A stretch of 64,000 bases of DNA, from positions 1 through 64,000 of the forward strand of contig NZ_RQFW01000018.1 in the NCBI RefSeq assembly GCF_004770145.1, in the 5' to 3' direction. The notes beneath the pieces were generated by a model. The model did not search any database. It was given only the letters and a program-made list of their open reading frames with translations, and was not told the DNA's origin. How positions within the stretch are numbered: the stretch's first letter is position 1; the number at the start of each line of letters is the position of its first letter. The stretch comes from Leptospira bourretii. Lineage in GTDB: Bacteria; Spirochaetota; Leptospiria; Leptospirales; Leptospiraceae. The position numbers and the translations under genes are program-made. Positions 28,769-36,696 of this stretch are shown here, in pieces.

Positions 28769-29688
28769 TTTCCAGTTTCCAAAGGAAGATTTGGGTCGTG
28801 AGACCATTCCCACATAGATCCCGCATAGTTATAAGCATTATAACCATAGGTGCGAAGAATTCCAACGACAAAAGCGGATCGAACCCCACCAGTGCAATAA
28901 GCAACGACCGGTTTTTCTTTTTGGATTCCCAACCGTTTTAAATAAAGCTCCACCTCGGCCTTCGATTTGATTTGGCCTTTTGCATCGAATAACTCTTGGT
29001 AAAATACTGACTTTGCTCCCGGAATATGCCCCCCACGGGACTCGCCATACGGTGTGGCTCCAGAAAATTCTCTCGGCTCGCGAGTATCAAGGATTTGATA
29101 TTCTTTTGAGGATAATCCTTTCAGAAGTTCCTCTTTTTGGATTGTATAGGATATATTGGAATTTGGTTTAGAAGGTTTAGGAGTCGGGTTTATATTATTT
29201 TCTGACTTTAAATTTGTTTTCTTTCGAATTTCCTTTTCATAGGTTTCATATCCACCATCCAACCAATAGGCTTGTGTAAACCCTGCTTCACGTAGACTCC
29301 AAACAATACGCCCCTCTTCTCCCCATCCACTCGCACCATCACCTAACACAAGAATGCTGTCGTTAAGTTTGATTCCTAAATCATTGATTTTTTTACGTAC
29401 CAATTTTAATTCCAACAATTCCCCCTTATGCGGGAAATCAGTTCTTGATAACTCTTCCCATGTAATGACTTTGGAACCGGGAACTTTATTTTTCCAACGT
29501 TGTAAGGAGGAACGTGTGTCGAGAATGGTAAATTCTGTGAATGGATACGAGGATTCTTCGGAAAGAAACCAAGGGGTTTCTTTGGATTCTCCTGGCTGGA
29601 CCTTGGGCTCTGCCGTCAATTGAAGCCAAAAAGCCCAGAACAGAGACAAAGAAAATAGATAAATCCCATAACCACGGAATACTTTCAT
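28765..29688 (-). CDS. Exported tandem-rhodanese sulfurtransferase
   Basis: A 307-residue thiosulfate/3-mercaptopyruvate sulfurtransferase-like protein with a signal peptide (about residues 1-26, LFSLSLFWAFWLQ core). It has two rhodanese domains: an inactive first one (about 45-165, with FTILDTRS, ILVLGDGASGWGEEGRI) and a catalytic second one (about 185-300) with ILDTREPREFSG, GGHIPGAKSVFYQEL and the loop CTGGVRS (Cys265), the site of the persulfide. GGGAGGGAATC precedes the ATG. The pentahaem cytochrome gene starts within its stop codon, so the two proteins are made together. A periplasmic sulfane-sulfur transfer role is likely. Confidence 0.9.
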   Translation of the reverse strand: MKVFRGYGIYLFSLSLFWAFWLQLTAEPKVQPGESKETPWFLSEESSYPFTEFTILDTRSSLQRWKNKVPGSKVITWEELSRTDFPHKGELLELKLVRKKINDLGIKLNDSILVLGDGASGWGEEGRIVWSLREAGFTQAYWLDGGYETYEKEIRKKTNLKSENNINPTPKPSKPNSNISYTIQKEELLKGLSSKEYQILDTREPREFSGATPYGESRGGHIPGAKSVFYQELFDAKGQIKSKAEVELYLKRLGIQKEKPVVAYCTGGVRSAFVVGILRTYGYNAYNYAGSMWEWSHDPNLPLETGN

Positions 29689-29727
29689 AAAGATTCCCTC
29701 CCGATTTCTAAAATCTTTCTCTTTTAA

Positions 29728-29741
29728 GACGAATTTTCGTC
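29728..29741. promoter_or_regulatory. Candidate operator dyad between divergent genes
   Basis: GACGAA and TTCGTC flank a two-base centre, a 6-bp-arm dyad near the middle of the 139-base gap between the divergent rhodanese and DUF4395 genes. Its place fits a shared regulatory site. No matching regulator can be assigned; the XRE-cupin gene at 31620 is the closest candidate. Confidence 0.35.
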
Positions 29742-29827
29742 AATAAAATAAACATTTCATCCAAGAAAGCGAATTTTTCTTGCCCAATTGAACCCTCTCC
29801 GTAATTTGGAAGCAAAGGGAGGGCAAT

Positions 29828-30304
29828 ATGAAAATTGGATACTATCCGGATGTGGTCAATGAAAATGTCACAAGAATTGTTGCTTCAACTGTTGTATTCC
29901 TCGGCGTCATCGCTATCTTATTTCCGAATGCCTATGTTCTTGGACTCCTGTTACTTGGATTTTCTCTGCGATTGAGTTATGGACCAAAGTTTGAACCATT
30001 TGCTTTTTTTACTTCTCGGTATTTGGTGCCATGGCTTGGAATCTCTTTTGTAGGAGCGGCAGGACCACCAAAACGATTTGCGCAGTTGATTGGATTTCTC
30101 TTTAGTTTGAGTGCAATTGGATTCTTTATTTTGGGTTATTCCTTCGCTTACCAAATCACTCTTGCGACTCTTGTTTTTTTTGCTTCACTCGAATCTTTTT
30201 TAGGATGGTGTGCTGGTTGTTTTGTCTTTGGTTTACTGATGAAACTGGGAATCATTCCAGAAGAAATTTGTGAACGATGCAACAACCTAAACTTCAATAA
30301 ATAA
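29828..30304 (+). CDS. DUF4395 membrane protein
   Basis: A 158-residue membrane protein matching DUF4395: VNENVTRIVASTVV at the N terminus, three to four hydrophobic helices, KFEPFAFF and GPPKRFAQLIG loops. Near the end it has two Cys pairs, FLGWCAGCF (CxxC) and CERC, that could carry a disulfide or relay thiol electrons. In other bacteria I associate DUF4395 genes with thioredoxin-like and rhodanese genes, which fits this place opposite the rhodanese. A strong ribosome site (GGGAGGG) precedes the ATG. The exact role is unknown. Confidence 0.85.
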   Translation: MKIGYYPDVVNENVTRIVASTVVFLGVIAILFPNAYVLGLLLLGFSLRLSYGPKFEPFAFFTSRYLVPWLGISFVGAAGPPKRFAQLIGFLFSLSAIGFFILGYSFAYQITLATLVFFASLESFLGWCAGCFVFGLLMKLGIIPEEICERCNNLNFNK

Positions 30305-30319
30305 GTTTGTAGTAAAACT

Positions 30320-31636
30320 TTGGTACAATGGTTTCTTTTTTCCTTTTTTTCTCTTGTTACCATTCTCTTTTTGGGGATGGTAACCTTACCTAAAACTTTT
30401 TTTAAAAAACATTCACAATTAATTTTTCTTATAGGATTTGGGTTCAGAATTCTTTGTATTTTTTTTCCACCCATTTGGGAAGACGATTGGTCAAGATACT
30501 TATGGGAAGGGAATTTAATTCGTAACGGAGAATCTCCTTACCAAATCACAGCCTCTACTTATTTTCAAAAACAAAACATATCAGAATCCGAAATAGAAAT
30601 TTTATCACATATCAATCATCCCGATTGGACAACCATCTATAGCCCTTTTGTTTTGTTATTTTTTGCCTTATTTTCAGCTGGTTTTTCGGGAATTTTTCTT
30701 AAACTCAGTTATCTCTTTTTTGAGACAGCCTGTATACTTTTTTTTTCCAAAAAGAAATTCAACAAACATCTTCTACTCTATTGGAGTTTTCCGATTCTTA
30801 TCAAAGAAGTATATGTAAACTTGCATTTTGAAATTTTAGTTTTATCTTTTGCTTTTGTTTTTTTTCGATTAGTAAAAGATAAAAAAAGAATTCTCGCAAG
30901 TTTTCTATTGGGCCTTGGAGTTCATGTTAAAATATTTTCGTTACTTTATTCGTTTTATTTAATTGCTACAATAAAAATCCAAAATTGGAAAAACCAAATT
31001 GTAGATTGGATTTTAAATACTCTTTCTTTTTTTCTCGGATTTTCTATTTTCTTTTTTATCTATTACATACTTTTCCCAAACACAATTGATTTTGGAACTA
31101 CCAACTTACTTAAATTTGGTGCAAATTTCAAATTCAATCAGTTTTATGAACCATTCTGGAGATTATTCGGAGTAGCAGACCTTAAAGTTTTTCCTTTTTT
31201 GATCCATTTGATCATGATGACTGCATACGTATTTCTCTCGTTAGAGAAACAAAATCGAATCCAAAAGTTTAAAAGATTTTTCATTCAATACAATTTGTAT
31301 TTTGTATATAGTTTTCTATTTTTATCCCTACTTCCCGTATCCAATCCTTGGTATTTTTTGGTTCTTCTCCCGATCATTTTAATATCTCCCTTTCCATCCC
31401 CCCTCCCATGGATTTTGGTTTTGGTCCCACAACTATCCTACCTTACAAAAGTGCGATTGGGGCAAGAATTCACTTATTTCTATGAAATCCCAGACTCAAT
31501 CCTCCTTACCGAAGCCCTAATTTCAGTTTTCTGTCTCTTGTGGTATTTCAAACAAATATTCATTTTACTTTACAAACTATCCAATATATCAAACATAGCT
31601 CCAAAGGGAAATATTGGGTATGGAAACAGAAATTGA
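30320..31636 (+). CDS. Multi-spanning GT-C type membrane protein
   Basis: A 438-residue membrane protein with about ten to eleven hydrophobic helices. Its early loop EDDWSRYLWEGNLIRNGESPY (shown as EDDWSRYLWEGNLIRNG) parallels SDDIYRYLFDAKLFLNG in the transferase at 25473, so the two are paralogues. The start is a TTG at 30320, 15 bases after DUF4395. The family is likely to use a polyprenyl-linked sugar donor. The XRE-cupin gene starts inside its last codons. Whether it belongs with the sulfur genes or with the glycosyltransferases is unclear. Confidence 0.75.
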   Translation: MVQWFLFSFFSLVTILFLGMVTLPKTFFKKHSQLIFLIGFGFRILCIFFPPIWEDDWSRYLWEGNLIRNGESPYQITASTYFQKQNISESEIEILSHINHPDWTTIYSPFVLLFFALFSAGFSGIFLKLSYLFFETACILFFSKKKFNKHLLLYWSFPILIKEVYVNLHFEILVLSFAFVFFRLVKDKKRILASFLLGLGVHVKIFSLLYSFYLIATIKIQNWKNQIVDWILNTLSFFLGFSIFFFIYYILFPNTIDFGTTNLLKFGANFKFNQFYEPFWRLFGVADLKVFPFLIHLIMMTAYVFLSLEKQNRIQKFKRFFIQYNLYFVYSFLFLSLLPVSNPWYFLVLLPIILISPFPSPLPWILVLVPQLSYLTKVRLGQEFTYFYEIPDSILLTEALISVFCLLWYFKQIFILLYKLSNISNIAPKGNIGYGNRN

Positions 31637-32231
31637 TAGTTTTTCGGCCACAACAGAAAACGAAAGAAATGTAGACGAAGTTTTGACGGTTGTTCTTGGA
31701 GAAACCTTAAAACGGCGAAGGCTTGAGTTAGGGTTATCAATGGAAAAACTCTCCCAGCTATCAACCGTAAGCCGGGGTATGCTCGGACTCATTGAGTCGG
31801 GCAAAACCACTCCAAGCATTGGAATTTTATGGAAATTATCCAAATCACTCAGGATTCCCATTGGAGAAATGATTCCCGATTTATTTGCACAATCTCCTCG
31901 GTTTATTGGAGCAAACGAAGGAAGACGTTGGATTTCCCCCAAAAATACAGCAGAATCTCGCGTTTTTTACCAGGAAGAAAGGGACCGTTTGAGCATTGTT
32001 GAATGGAAACTGGCAACTGGGAAACTCACTCAATTCGGACATTTGCCAACGGCATTTGATATCAAAATCTACCAAGTGAGCGGACAATCCAAAATTAAAC
32101 TAAAAACAAAAGAGTTATTTTTAGAAACATCTGACAGTGCTTTTTTCCCAATTTCAGAATTGGAATCGATTGAAAATGACTCCCCAGAAGAATCCAAATT
32201 CCTTTGGATCGCCTCAAAAAAGGTAAGGTAA
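31620..32231 (+). CDS. XRE-family regulator with C-terminal cupin domain
   Basis: About 203 residues. A helix-turn-helix of the XRE/Cro type covers residues about 27-85 (LKRRRLELGLSMEKLSQLS, SRGMLGLIESGKTTPSIGIL, LRIPIGEMI), and a small cupin-like beta-barrel follows (residues 100-200). This architecture is common in repressors that sense a small molecule, often in amino-acid, polyamine or sulfur metabolism. I prefer the ATG at 31620; a TTG at 31614 has slightly better spacing to the ribosome site. It ends 224 bases before the rhodanese-lipoprotein unit, making that unit its most likely target. Confidence 0.88.
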   Translation: METEIDSFSATTENERNVDEVLTVVLGETLKRRRLELGLSMEKLSQLSTVSRGMLGLIESGKTTPSIGILWKLSKSLRIPIGEMIPDLFAQSPRFIGANEGRRWISPKNTAESRVFYQEERDRLSIVEWKLATGKLTQFGHLPTAFDIKIYQVSGQSKIKLKTKELFLETSDSAFFPISELESIENDSPEESKFLWIASKKVR

Positions 32232-32315
32232 GAAAAATATAGGAACTTATGGACCTTCTTTCTCTTCCCAAACAGGGGGTCCAAAAGAATGTACAACCCG
32301 AGAATATTTTATACG

Positions 32316-32344
32316 TTATATAGGAATTTATATTCAATATATAA
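32316..32344. promoter_or_regulatory. AT-rich dyad upstream of the rhodanese-lipoprotein unit
   Basis: TTATATA (32316-32322) and TATATAA (32338-32344) form outer arms, and GAAT/ATTC (32324-32327 and 32332-32335) form inner ones, with the centres offset by half a base. It lies about 110 bases before the lipoprotein start and after the XRE-cupin gene, as an operator overlapping a promoter might. AT-rich chance symmetry is possible. Confidence 0.35.
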
Positions 32345-32455
32345 GATAATCAGTTTTTGATTTCCTCCCCCTTTTTCAGACTGACCTTACCTTGTTTTTG
32401 TCTCTGGTGCAACCCCTACAGAGAAAAAACGGGAATTCAATCTAAGGATTTACAA

Positions 32456-33811
32456 ATGAAAACCAATTTAGTTTCCAAACTGATTGCTCTTATTACCGCG
32501 GGGTTCATCGGAGCCTGCGGTGGAGCCAATAAGAATAACGACACCCAAAGTTTACTCCTAGCAGCCCTTGCCCTTTCTTCAGGAATCAAGGTCAACAGCG
32601 CAGCAGAGTTAGCCAAAGAATCTAACGATGATTACAATCTCAACGAGTATGGCCTTATCACTCCATCAACTTTAGGCAAATGGGTGAACAATTGGGCAGG
32701 AACAAAACCTGCTGGTATCAATGGTAAATTGGTTATCCTACAAAATGGTGCCAGTGCCACAGTCGGAAAAGAATACATCGCCGGAAATGGAAACGATGTT
32801 GTTGTCTATAGTTTTACATTTGCTGATGGGGCAAGTGCTCTTGATGGCGGTGATGGATTTAGTCAAAAAAGAAATAGTGGACTTAGTGATACAGTTTCCA
32901 TCATTGCAAACGGAACAAAAGTTGATTCGATTTTAAATCGTTATGGAATTGATCCAATCAATGACTTAGTAGTTTTTGTTTCTTCTGCCAATGCCAATAG
33001 CCACGTCCAAGGAACACTCAGAGGATTTTATACTTTCCGTTATTGGGGATTTGATGCAAAAAACTTAGCATTCCTCAATGGAACACTCCCTCGACTTGCA
33101 GTCACTGATGGAAATTTTGTTCCTTTCAGCTCAACTACAAATACACCTCCGGGTTTCACAAATCGTTATTCTGTTCGTTCACTCAGAGTAGACAATACAA
33201 TTCTTATGTTGCCTTTGGAAGATGTCATTAAAGCGGTAAAATCACCGAACAACGTTACTGTAACTGGTCTTACCTCTAGTGTATTTGTTTCTGATGCACG
33301 TTCTTCTTCGGGAACAAGCAATGAGTACAATGGTGTGATCAAAAGTACAACTTCTGAAGTAGCTGGAAAATATGTTGGTTTTGAAGGAAGAATCAAAGGA
33401 GCAAAAGAAGTAAAGTGGACTGATTTACTCGATACGGAATTCCGATTCAAATCCAAAGCAGATTTAAAAGCATACTATGATGGGAAAGGATACCAAGCGG
33501 GACAAACTGCTATCCAACTTTGCAGAACAAATAACAGATCACAGGTGACTGGATTTTCTTACATCGCTATCCTTGGATATCCTTCTACATACTATGATGG
33601 AAGTTGGATTGAATGGGGAAGTTTGACTGGTGGAGGACCTGCACCAAAATTACCTTCGGATTCTCCGTTCAGAACAGATATACCAGAATTATCAGAGGTG
33701 ATTACCTACAACGTAGCTGGAGATGTTGATCCAAGTCTTCCAACTAATTTAAATACTTTCGCAACAACTTCAAGAAAGATTGTGGAAGAAGACAAAGCAT
33801 ACAAACGCTAA
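32456..33811 (+). CDS. Tandem-rhodanese lipoprotein, catalytic cysteine present
   Basis: A 451-residue lipoprotein (AAGGA before the ATG; Cys21 in FIGACGG). Two rhodanese-like domains follow. The first (about 95-235) has GIDPINDLVVFVS and FRYWGFDAKNLAFLNGTLPR, which match the non-catalytic domain of thiosulfate sulfurtransferases. The second (about 270-385) has VFVSDARSS, EGRIKGAKEVKWTDLL, the loop CRTNNRS with Cys356, and YYDGSWIEWG. Shared family signatures are DYNLNEYGLITPSTL near the N terminus and EDKAYKR at the end. It heads a plus-strand run to 37911. It probably acts at the outer membrane or in the periplasm; the substrate is unknown. Confidence 0.85.
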   Translation: MKTNLVSKLIALITAGFIGACGGANKNNDTQSLLLAALALSSGIKVNSAAELAKESNDDYNLNEYGLITPSTLGKWVNNWAGTKPAGINGKLVILQNGASATVGKEYIAGNGNDVVVYSFTFADGASALDGGDGFSQKRNSGLSDTVSIIANGTKVDSILNRYGIDPINDLVVFVSSANANSHVQGTLRGFYTFRYWGFDAKNLAFLNGTLPRLAVTDGNFVPFSSTTNTPPGFTNRYSVRSLRVDNTILMLPLEDVIKAVKSPNNVTVTGLTSSVFVSDARSSSGTSNEYNGVIKSTTSEVAGKYVGFEGRIKGAKEVKWTDLLDTEFRFKSKADLKAYYDGKGYQAGQTAIQLCRTNNRSQVTGFSYIAILGYPSTYYDGSWIEWGSLTGGGPAPKLPSDSPFRTDIPELSEVITYNVAGDVDPSLPTNLNTFATTSRKIVEEDKAYKR

Positions 33812-33828
33812 AACTTTTAAAAAAAGGT

Positions 33829-33854
33829 TAGAGGGATGTTCCAACATCCCTCTA
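33829..33854. terminator. Hairpin between rhodanese lipoprotein and small exported protein
   Basis: A perfect 12-bp inverted repeat (TAGAGGGATGTT and its complement around CC) 17 bases after the stop. A-runs lie on both sides, so the plus strand lacks the U-tract of a normal intrinsic terminator. It may damp read-through or protect the upstream message from decay. Confidence 0.5.
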
Positions 33855-33889
33855 AAAAATAAATAAATCGATACAACAGGGAAAGTTAT

Positions 33890-34249
33890 ATGAAGAACTT
33901 ATTAAAAATTATATTAATTCACTTAACGATCATTACAGCATTAAGTGCATCCGGTGGAATTGGTGGTGGTGGGATTGCAAACATTCCACAAGGCCAAGAT
34001 AGAGAAAAATACCATCTTGGAAAAGCAGTCTATAACCAAGACATTACCTTAGAAAAACAAACAAATGTTAAGTTAGTTGAACAAGAAGAACGTTTAGAAT
34101 ACTTACAAGGTAGTCTACCAAATACTGAAAAAAGACGAGTGAATCTTCCTGACTTTGCAGGAAAACTTACGGAAGAACAACTCCAGGCCCTCGAATATTT
34201 CATCCAAATTCGGTTCAATGTGAAATTTCCAGACAAAAAGAAGGAATAA
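33890..34249 (+). CDS. Small exported protein, possibly a haem-free cytochrome c relic
   Basis: A 119-residue protein with a signal peptide (about residues 1-20) and a Gly-rich start (GGIGGGGIANI). It contains HLGKAVYNQD and LPDFAGKLTEEQLQALEYFI, which resemble the first and last helices of small class I c-type cytochromes, but there is no CxxCH between them. It may therefore be a derived protein without haem. The ribosome site is GGGAAAG. It lies between a rhodanese lipoprotein and the beta-barrel gene (3 bases apart), so it is part of that unit. The cytochrome link is weak. Confidence 0.65.
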   Translation: MKNLLKIILIHLTIITALSASGGIGGGGIANIPQGQDREKYHLGKAVYNQDITLEKQTNVKLVEQEERLEYLQGSLPNTEKRRVNLPDFAGKLTEEQLQALEYFIQIRFNVKFPDKKKE

Positions 34250-34252
34250 AAT

Positions 34253-35209
34253 ATGAAAGTCTACTTCAACTATATCAAATCATTTTTATTTTTTACTTTT
34301 TTTGTTAGCTCAAGTATATATTCACAACAAGCTTGGGCTCCCTATGAAAGACAACTTTGGATACGTCCTGTATTTATTCATTCCGAATACGACAGCGCTT
34401 TTTTAGCCGGGCAAAAAGCAAAGTATGACGATAACGTTCGTTTAGCGGTAGCAAACTTAGCTTTAGAATACGGGATTACTGATCGGTTAACGGCAGATTT
34501 AACATTAGGTTTTGGAAAACTAGGAAGACATAGAGTATTTAACAGATATTTAGGGTTACAACAAACCCCGGATGTTCCAGATAAATATGGCTTTATGGAT
34601 ACAAGATTTGGACTCCGTTATAAAATCCTGGACGAGTTCGATTCTAAATACCGATGGATGCCCACAATTTCTCTTCGTTTCGGAGGAATCAAACGGGGAG
34701 ATTATGACCGTAACCCGCAATCACTTGGAGATGGCGCAAGTGGTGGAGAAGTAAATCTCTATTTAGCAAAAGATTTTGGAGTCTGGGGACTTGGTTCTTT
34801 AGGTGAATTTTCCTATCGTAAACGTGAAAATCCAGTTCCAGATGATATTCTTTACTACTCTGCGATTTATAAACGATTTTTCGAATCGCTTTTTTTAACG
34901 GTAGGACTTCGTGGACAAGTTGGACAAGGTGGGTATGCATATGCCGATCCAAGACAACAGCCTCCATTGAATATGGTTCGTTATCCGCAACCTTCTATCT
35001 ACGGAATCAATCCATATGATCTTTACGTACAAAATGAACGGCCCGCATGGGGAAGAAAAGAAGATTTCCATAATGCTGAAGTTGGTTTGAGTTATTCAGA
35101 CAGTTTTGGAAATTTTTATACTCTATTTTATTCGGAAACCATTGCTGGCTACAACACAGCTAGACTTAAAACTGTTGGTTTTGCTGCGACACTACCATAC
35201 AATCTCTGA
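34253..35209 (+). CDS. Outer-membrane beta-barrel protein
   Basis: A 318-residue exported protein: signal peptide about residues 1-25 (FLFFTFFVSSSIYSQ core), then many amphipathic strands with turns rich in Gly, Asp and Asn (LALEYGITDRLTADLTLGFG, GFMDTRFGLRYKIL, EVNLYLAKDFGVWGLG and others). It ends in a strand closing with VGFAATLPYNL. This resembles the barrel family called MetA-pathway phenol degradation-like or transporter-like porins. AAGGAA precedes the ATG. It lies within the rhodanese/cytochrome run and could let its substrate cross the outer membrane. At this size it holds about 12-14 strands. Confidence 0.75.
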   Translation: MKVYFNYIKSFLFFTFFVSSSIYSQQAWAPYERQLWIRPVFIHSEYDSAFLAGQKAKYDDNVRLAVANLALEYGITDRLTADLTLGFGKLGRHRVFNRYLGLQQTPDVPDKYGFMDTRFGLRYKILDEFDSKYRWMPTISLRFGGIKRGDYDRNPQSLGDGASGGEVNLYLAKDFGVWGLGSLGEFSYRKRENPVPDDILYYSAIYKRFFESLFLTVGLRGQVGQGGYAYADPRQQPPLNMVRYPQPSIYGINPYDLYVQNERPAWGRKEDFHNAEVGLSYSDSFGNFYTLFYSETIAGYNTARLKTVGFAATLPYNL

Positions 35210-35217
35210 GGTTATCA

Positions 35218-36669
35218 ATGAAACTTAAATACTTAACTATATTCACTGTTTTATTCATCCATATACTTGGTTGTAAAGGTTTGCCAGAATATCTGTTTTT
35301 ACCACAGAGTATGAAGCTAGACTTAACTCCTTTTTTATTTCGTGTTTATTCACCTGGAGAACTGGCAACATTATCCAATTCTGATTATAATGCAAATGAA
35401 AGTGGACTCATTACATCATCCAAGTTCTCTCGTTTTTTATCTAATTGGAGTAACAATCGACCTGTTGGAGTTTCTGGAAATTTGGTTGTTTTTCAGATCC
35501 AAACATCAGGTGTCACAAGTGGGCGCTATGTTTTCTTCGATGGAAAACAAAGTTTTGCTTATCCAATTGCAAATTTACCTGATTTACTGACAGACACAAG
35601 AGATGACGGAGTTTTATCAATTGATGGAGTTGTTCCTAAAGGAAAAAAAATATCTGATTTTTTTGCCATTTATGGGATTGATCCTGCTATTGATTACGTT
35701 GTATTTGCACAAGATACATCTTCACTAACCAATTTATCTTCTGCAACTTTTGCTTATTATTCCTTACTGTATTGGGGGTTCCCCAAAGAAAGGTTAGCCA
35801 TTCTAAATGGTTCCATTGCAGATTTAACCGTAGCAGGTAGTATATTTACAACTCCATCCTATACGTATGCTAATAGCAATCGAGCTGGGAGTATCAAAAC
35901 TCTTTACCGGGACCATACTGTTTTGCAACTCACAATTGGAGATTTAATTCATGCAGTGAAAAATGGGAACACAAATCTGGAAGAGGTAGATCCAATTCCA
36001 GCAGAAGGTTTTTTTCTGATTGATGGCAGACCAAATGCTTCTTATACGGGAACTACCAACTCAACTGCAGCTGGATCTAAGTATGCAAACTGTACTGCTA
36101 AAACAAATTCAACCTTTGTTACGAATACTTGTGTGGTTACTTATGAAGGACGAGTTAAGTCTGCTACAAATTTGATCCCTACAGATTTGTATGACGGAAC
36201 AACCTTCCAATTCAAATCCTTTGCCCAACTCCAAACGTATCTAAACAATACAGGATACCCAACGAACAAACAAATTTATGTTTATGGGGAGGACGCAAAC
36301 AAAGGATCCCTAGCTTGGTTTGTATTACACCAAATTCTTGGCAACCCAACAAGGTTATATGAAGGAGGATGGAAACAATTTGGCGCACTGGGACTTCGAA
36401 CACCGCCTTCTGGTACAAGCCCAAGTGCCATCACACAACCGGCTTCTTATTGGAGGACAGACATTGTTACACTTTCGGAAAGTAATACGACAAATGCAGA
36501 CAACAATGTTCCCAATTACCAACTGGATATATCAAGACAATATTCAAAAACAGCAAACAAACTGAGAACAGAAGACAAAGCATTTTTACGAGGAACTTCT
36601 ACTGGTGGATCGTCTGGTGGAAGTGGCGGTGCACCTTCCGGCGGCGGTGGAAATGCTTGCGGAGGATAA
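35218..36669 (+). CDS. Rhodanese-like lipoprotein lacking the catalytic cysteine
   Basis: A 483-residue lipoprotein (Cys19 in HILGCKG; GAGG before the ATG) of the same family as the proteins at 32456 and 56480. It keeps the N-terminal signature (DYNANESGLITSS), the first rhodanese domain (GIDPAIDYVVFAQ, YWGFPKERLAILNGSI) and the second-domain frame (FFLIDGRPNASY, YEGRVKSATNLIPTDLY, LYEGGWKQFG). At the active-site loop, where relatives have LCRTN, it reads YGEDANK, so the Cys is replaced by Gly. A Gly/Ser-rich tail ending NACGG follows the EDKAF motif. It is likely a binding or structural paralogue. A pentahaem cytochrome follows 27 bases later. Confidence 0.85.
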   Translation: MKLKYLTIFTVLFIHILGCKGLPEYLFLPQSMKLDLTPFLFRVYSPGELATLSNSDYNANESGLITSSKFSRFLSNWSNNRPVGVSGNLVVFQIQTSGVTSGRYVFFDGKQSFAYPIANLPDLLTDTRDDGVLSIDGVVPKGKKISDFFAIYGIDPAIDYVVFAQDTSSLTNLSSATFAYYSLLYWGFPKERLAILNGSIADLTVAGSIFTTPSYTYANSNRAGSIKTLYRDHTVLQLTIGDLIHAVKNGNTNLEEVDPIPAEGFFLIDGRPNASYTGTTNSTAAGSKYANCTAKTNSTFVTNTCVVTYEGRVKSATNLIPTDLYDGTTFQFKSFAQLQTYLNNTGYPTNKQIYVYGEDANKGSLAWFVLHQILGNPTRLYEGGWKQFGALGLRTPPSGTSPSAITQPASYWRTDIVTLSESNTTNADNNVPNYQLDISRQYSKTANKLRTEDKAFLRGTSTGGSSGGSGGAPSGGGGNACGG

Positions 36670-36696
36670 TCCTTATCGTATTGTTTACGAATAGGT

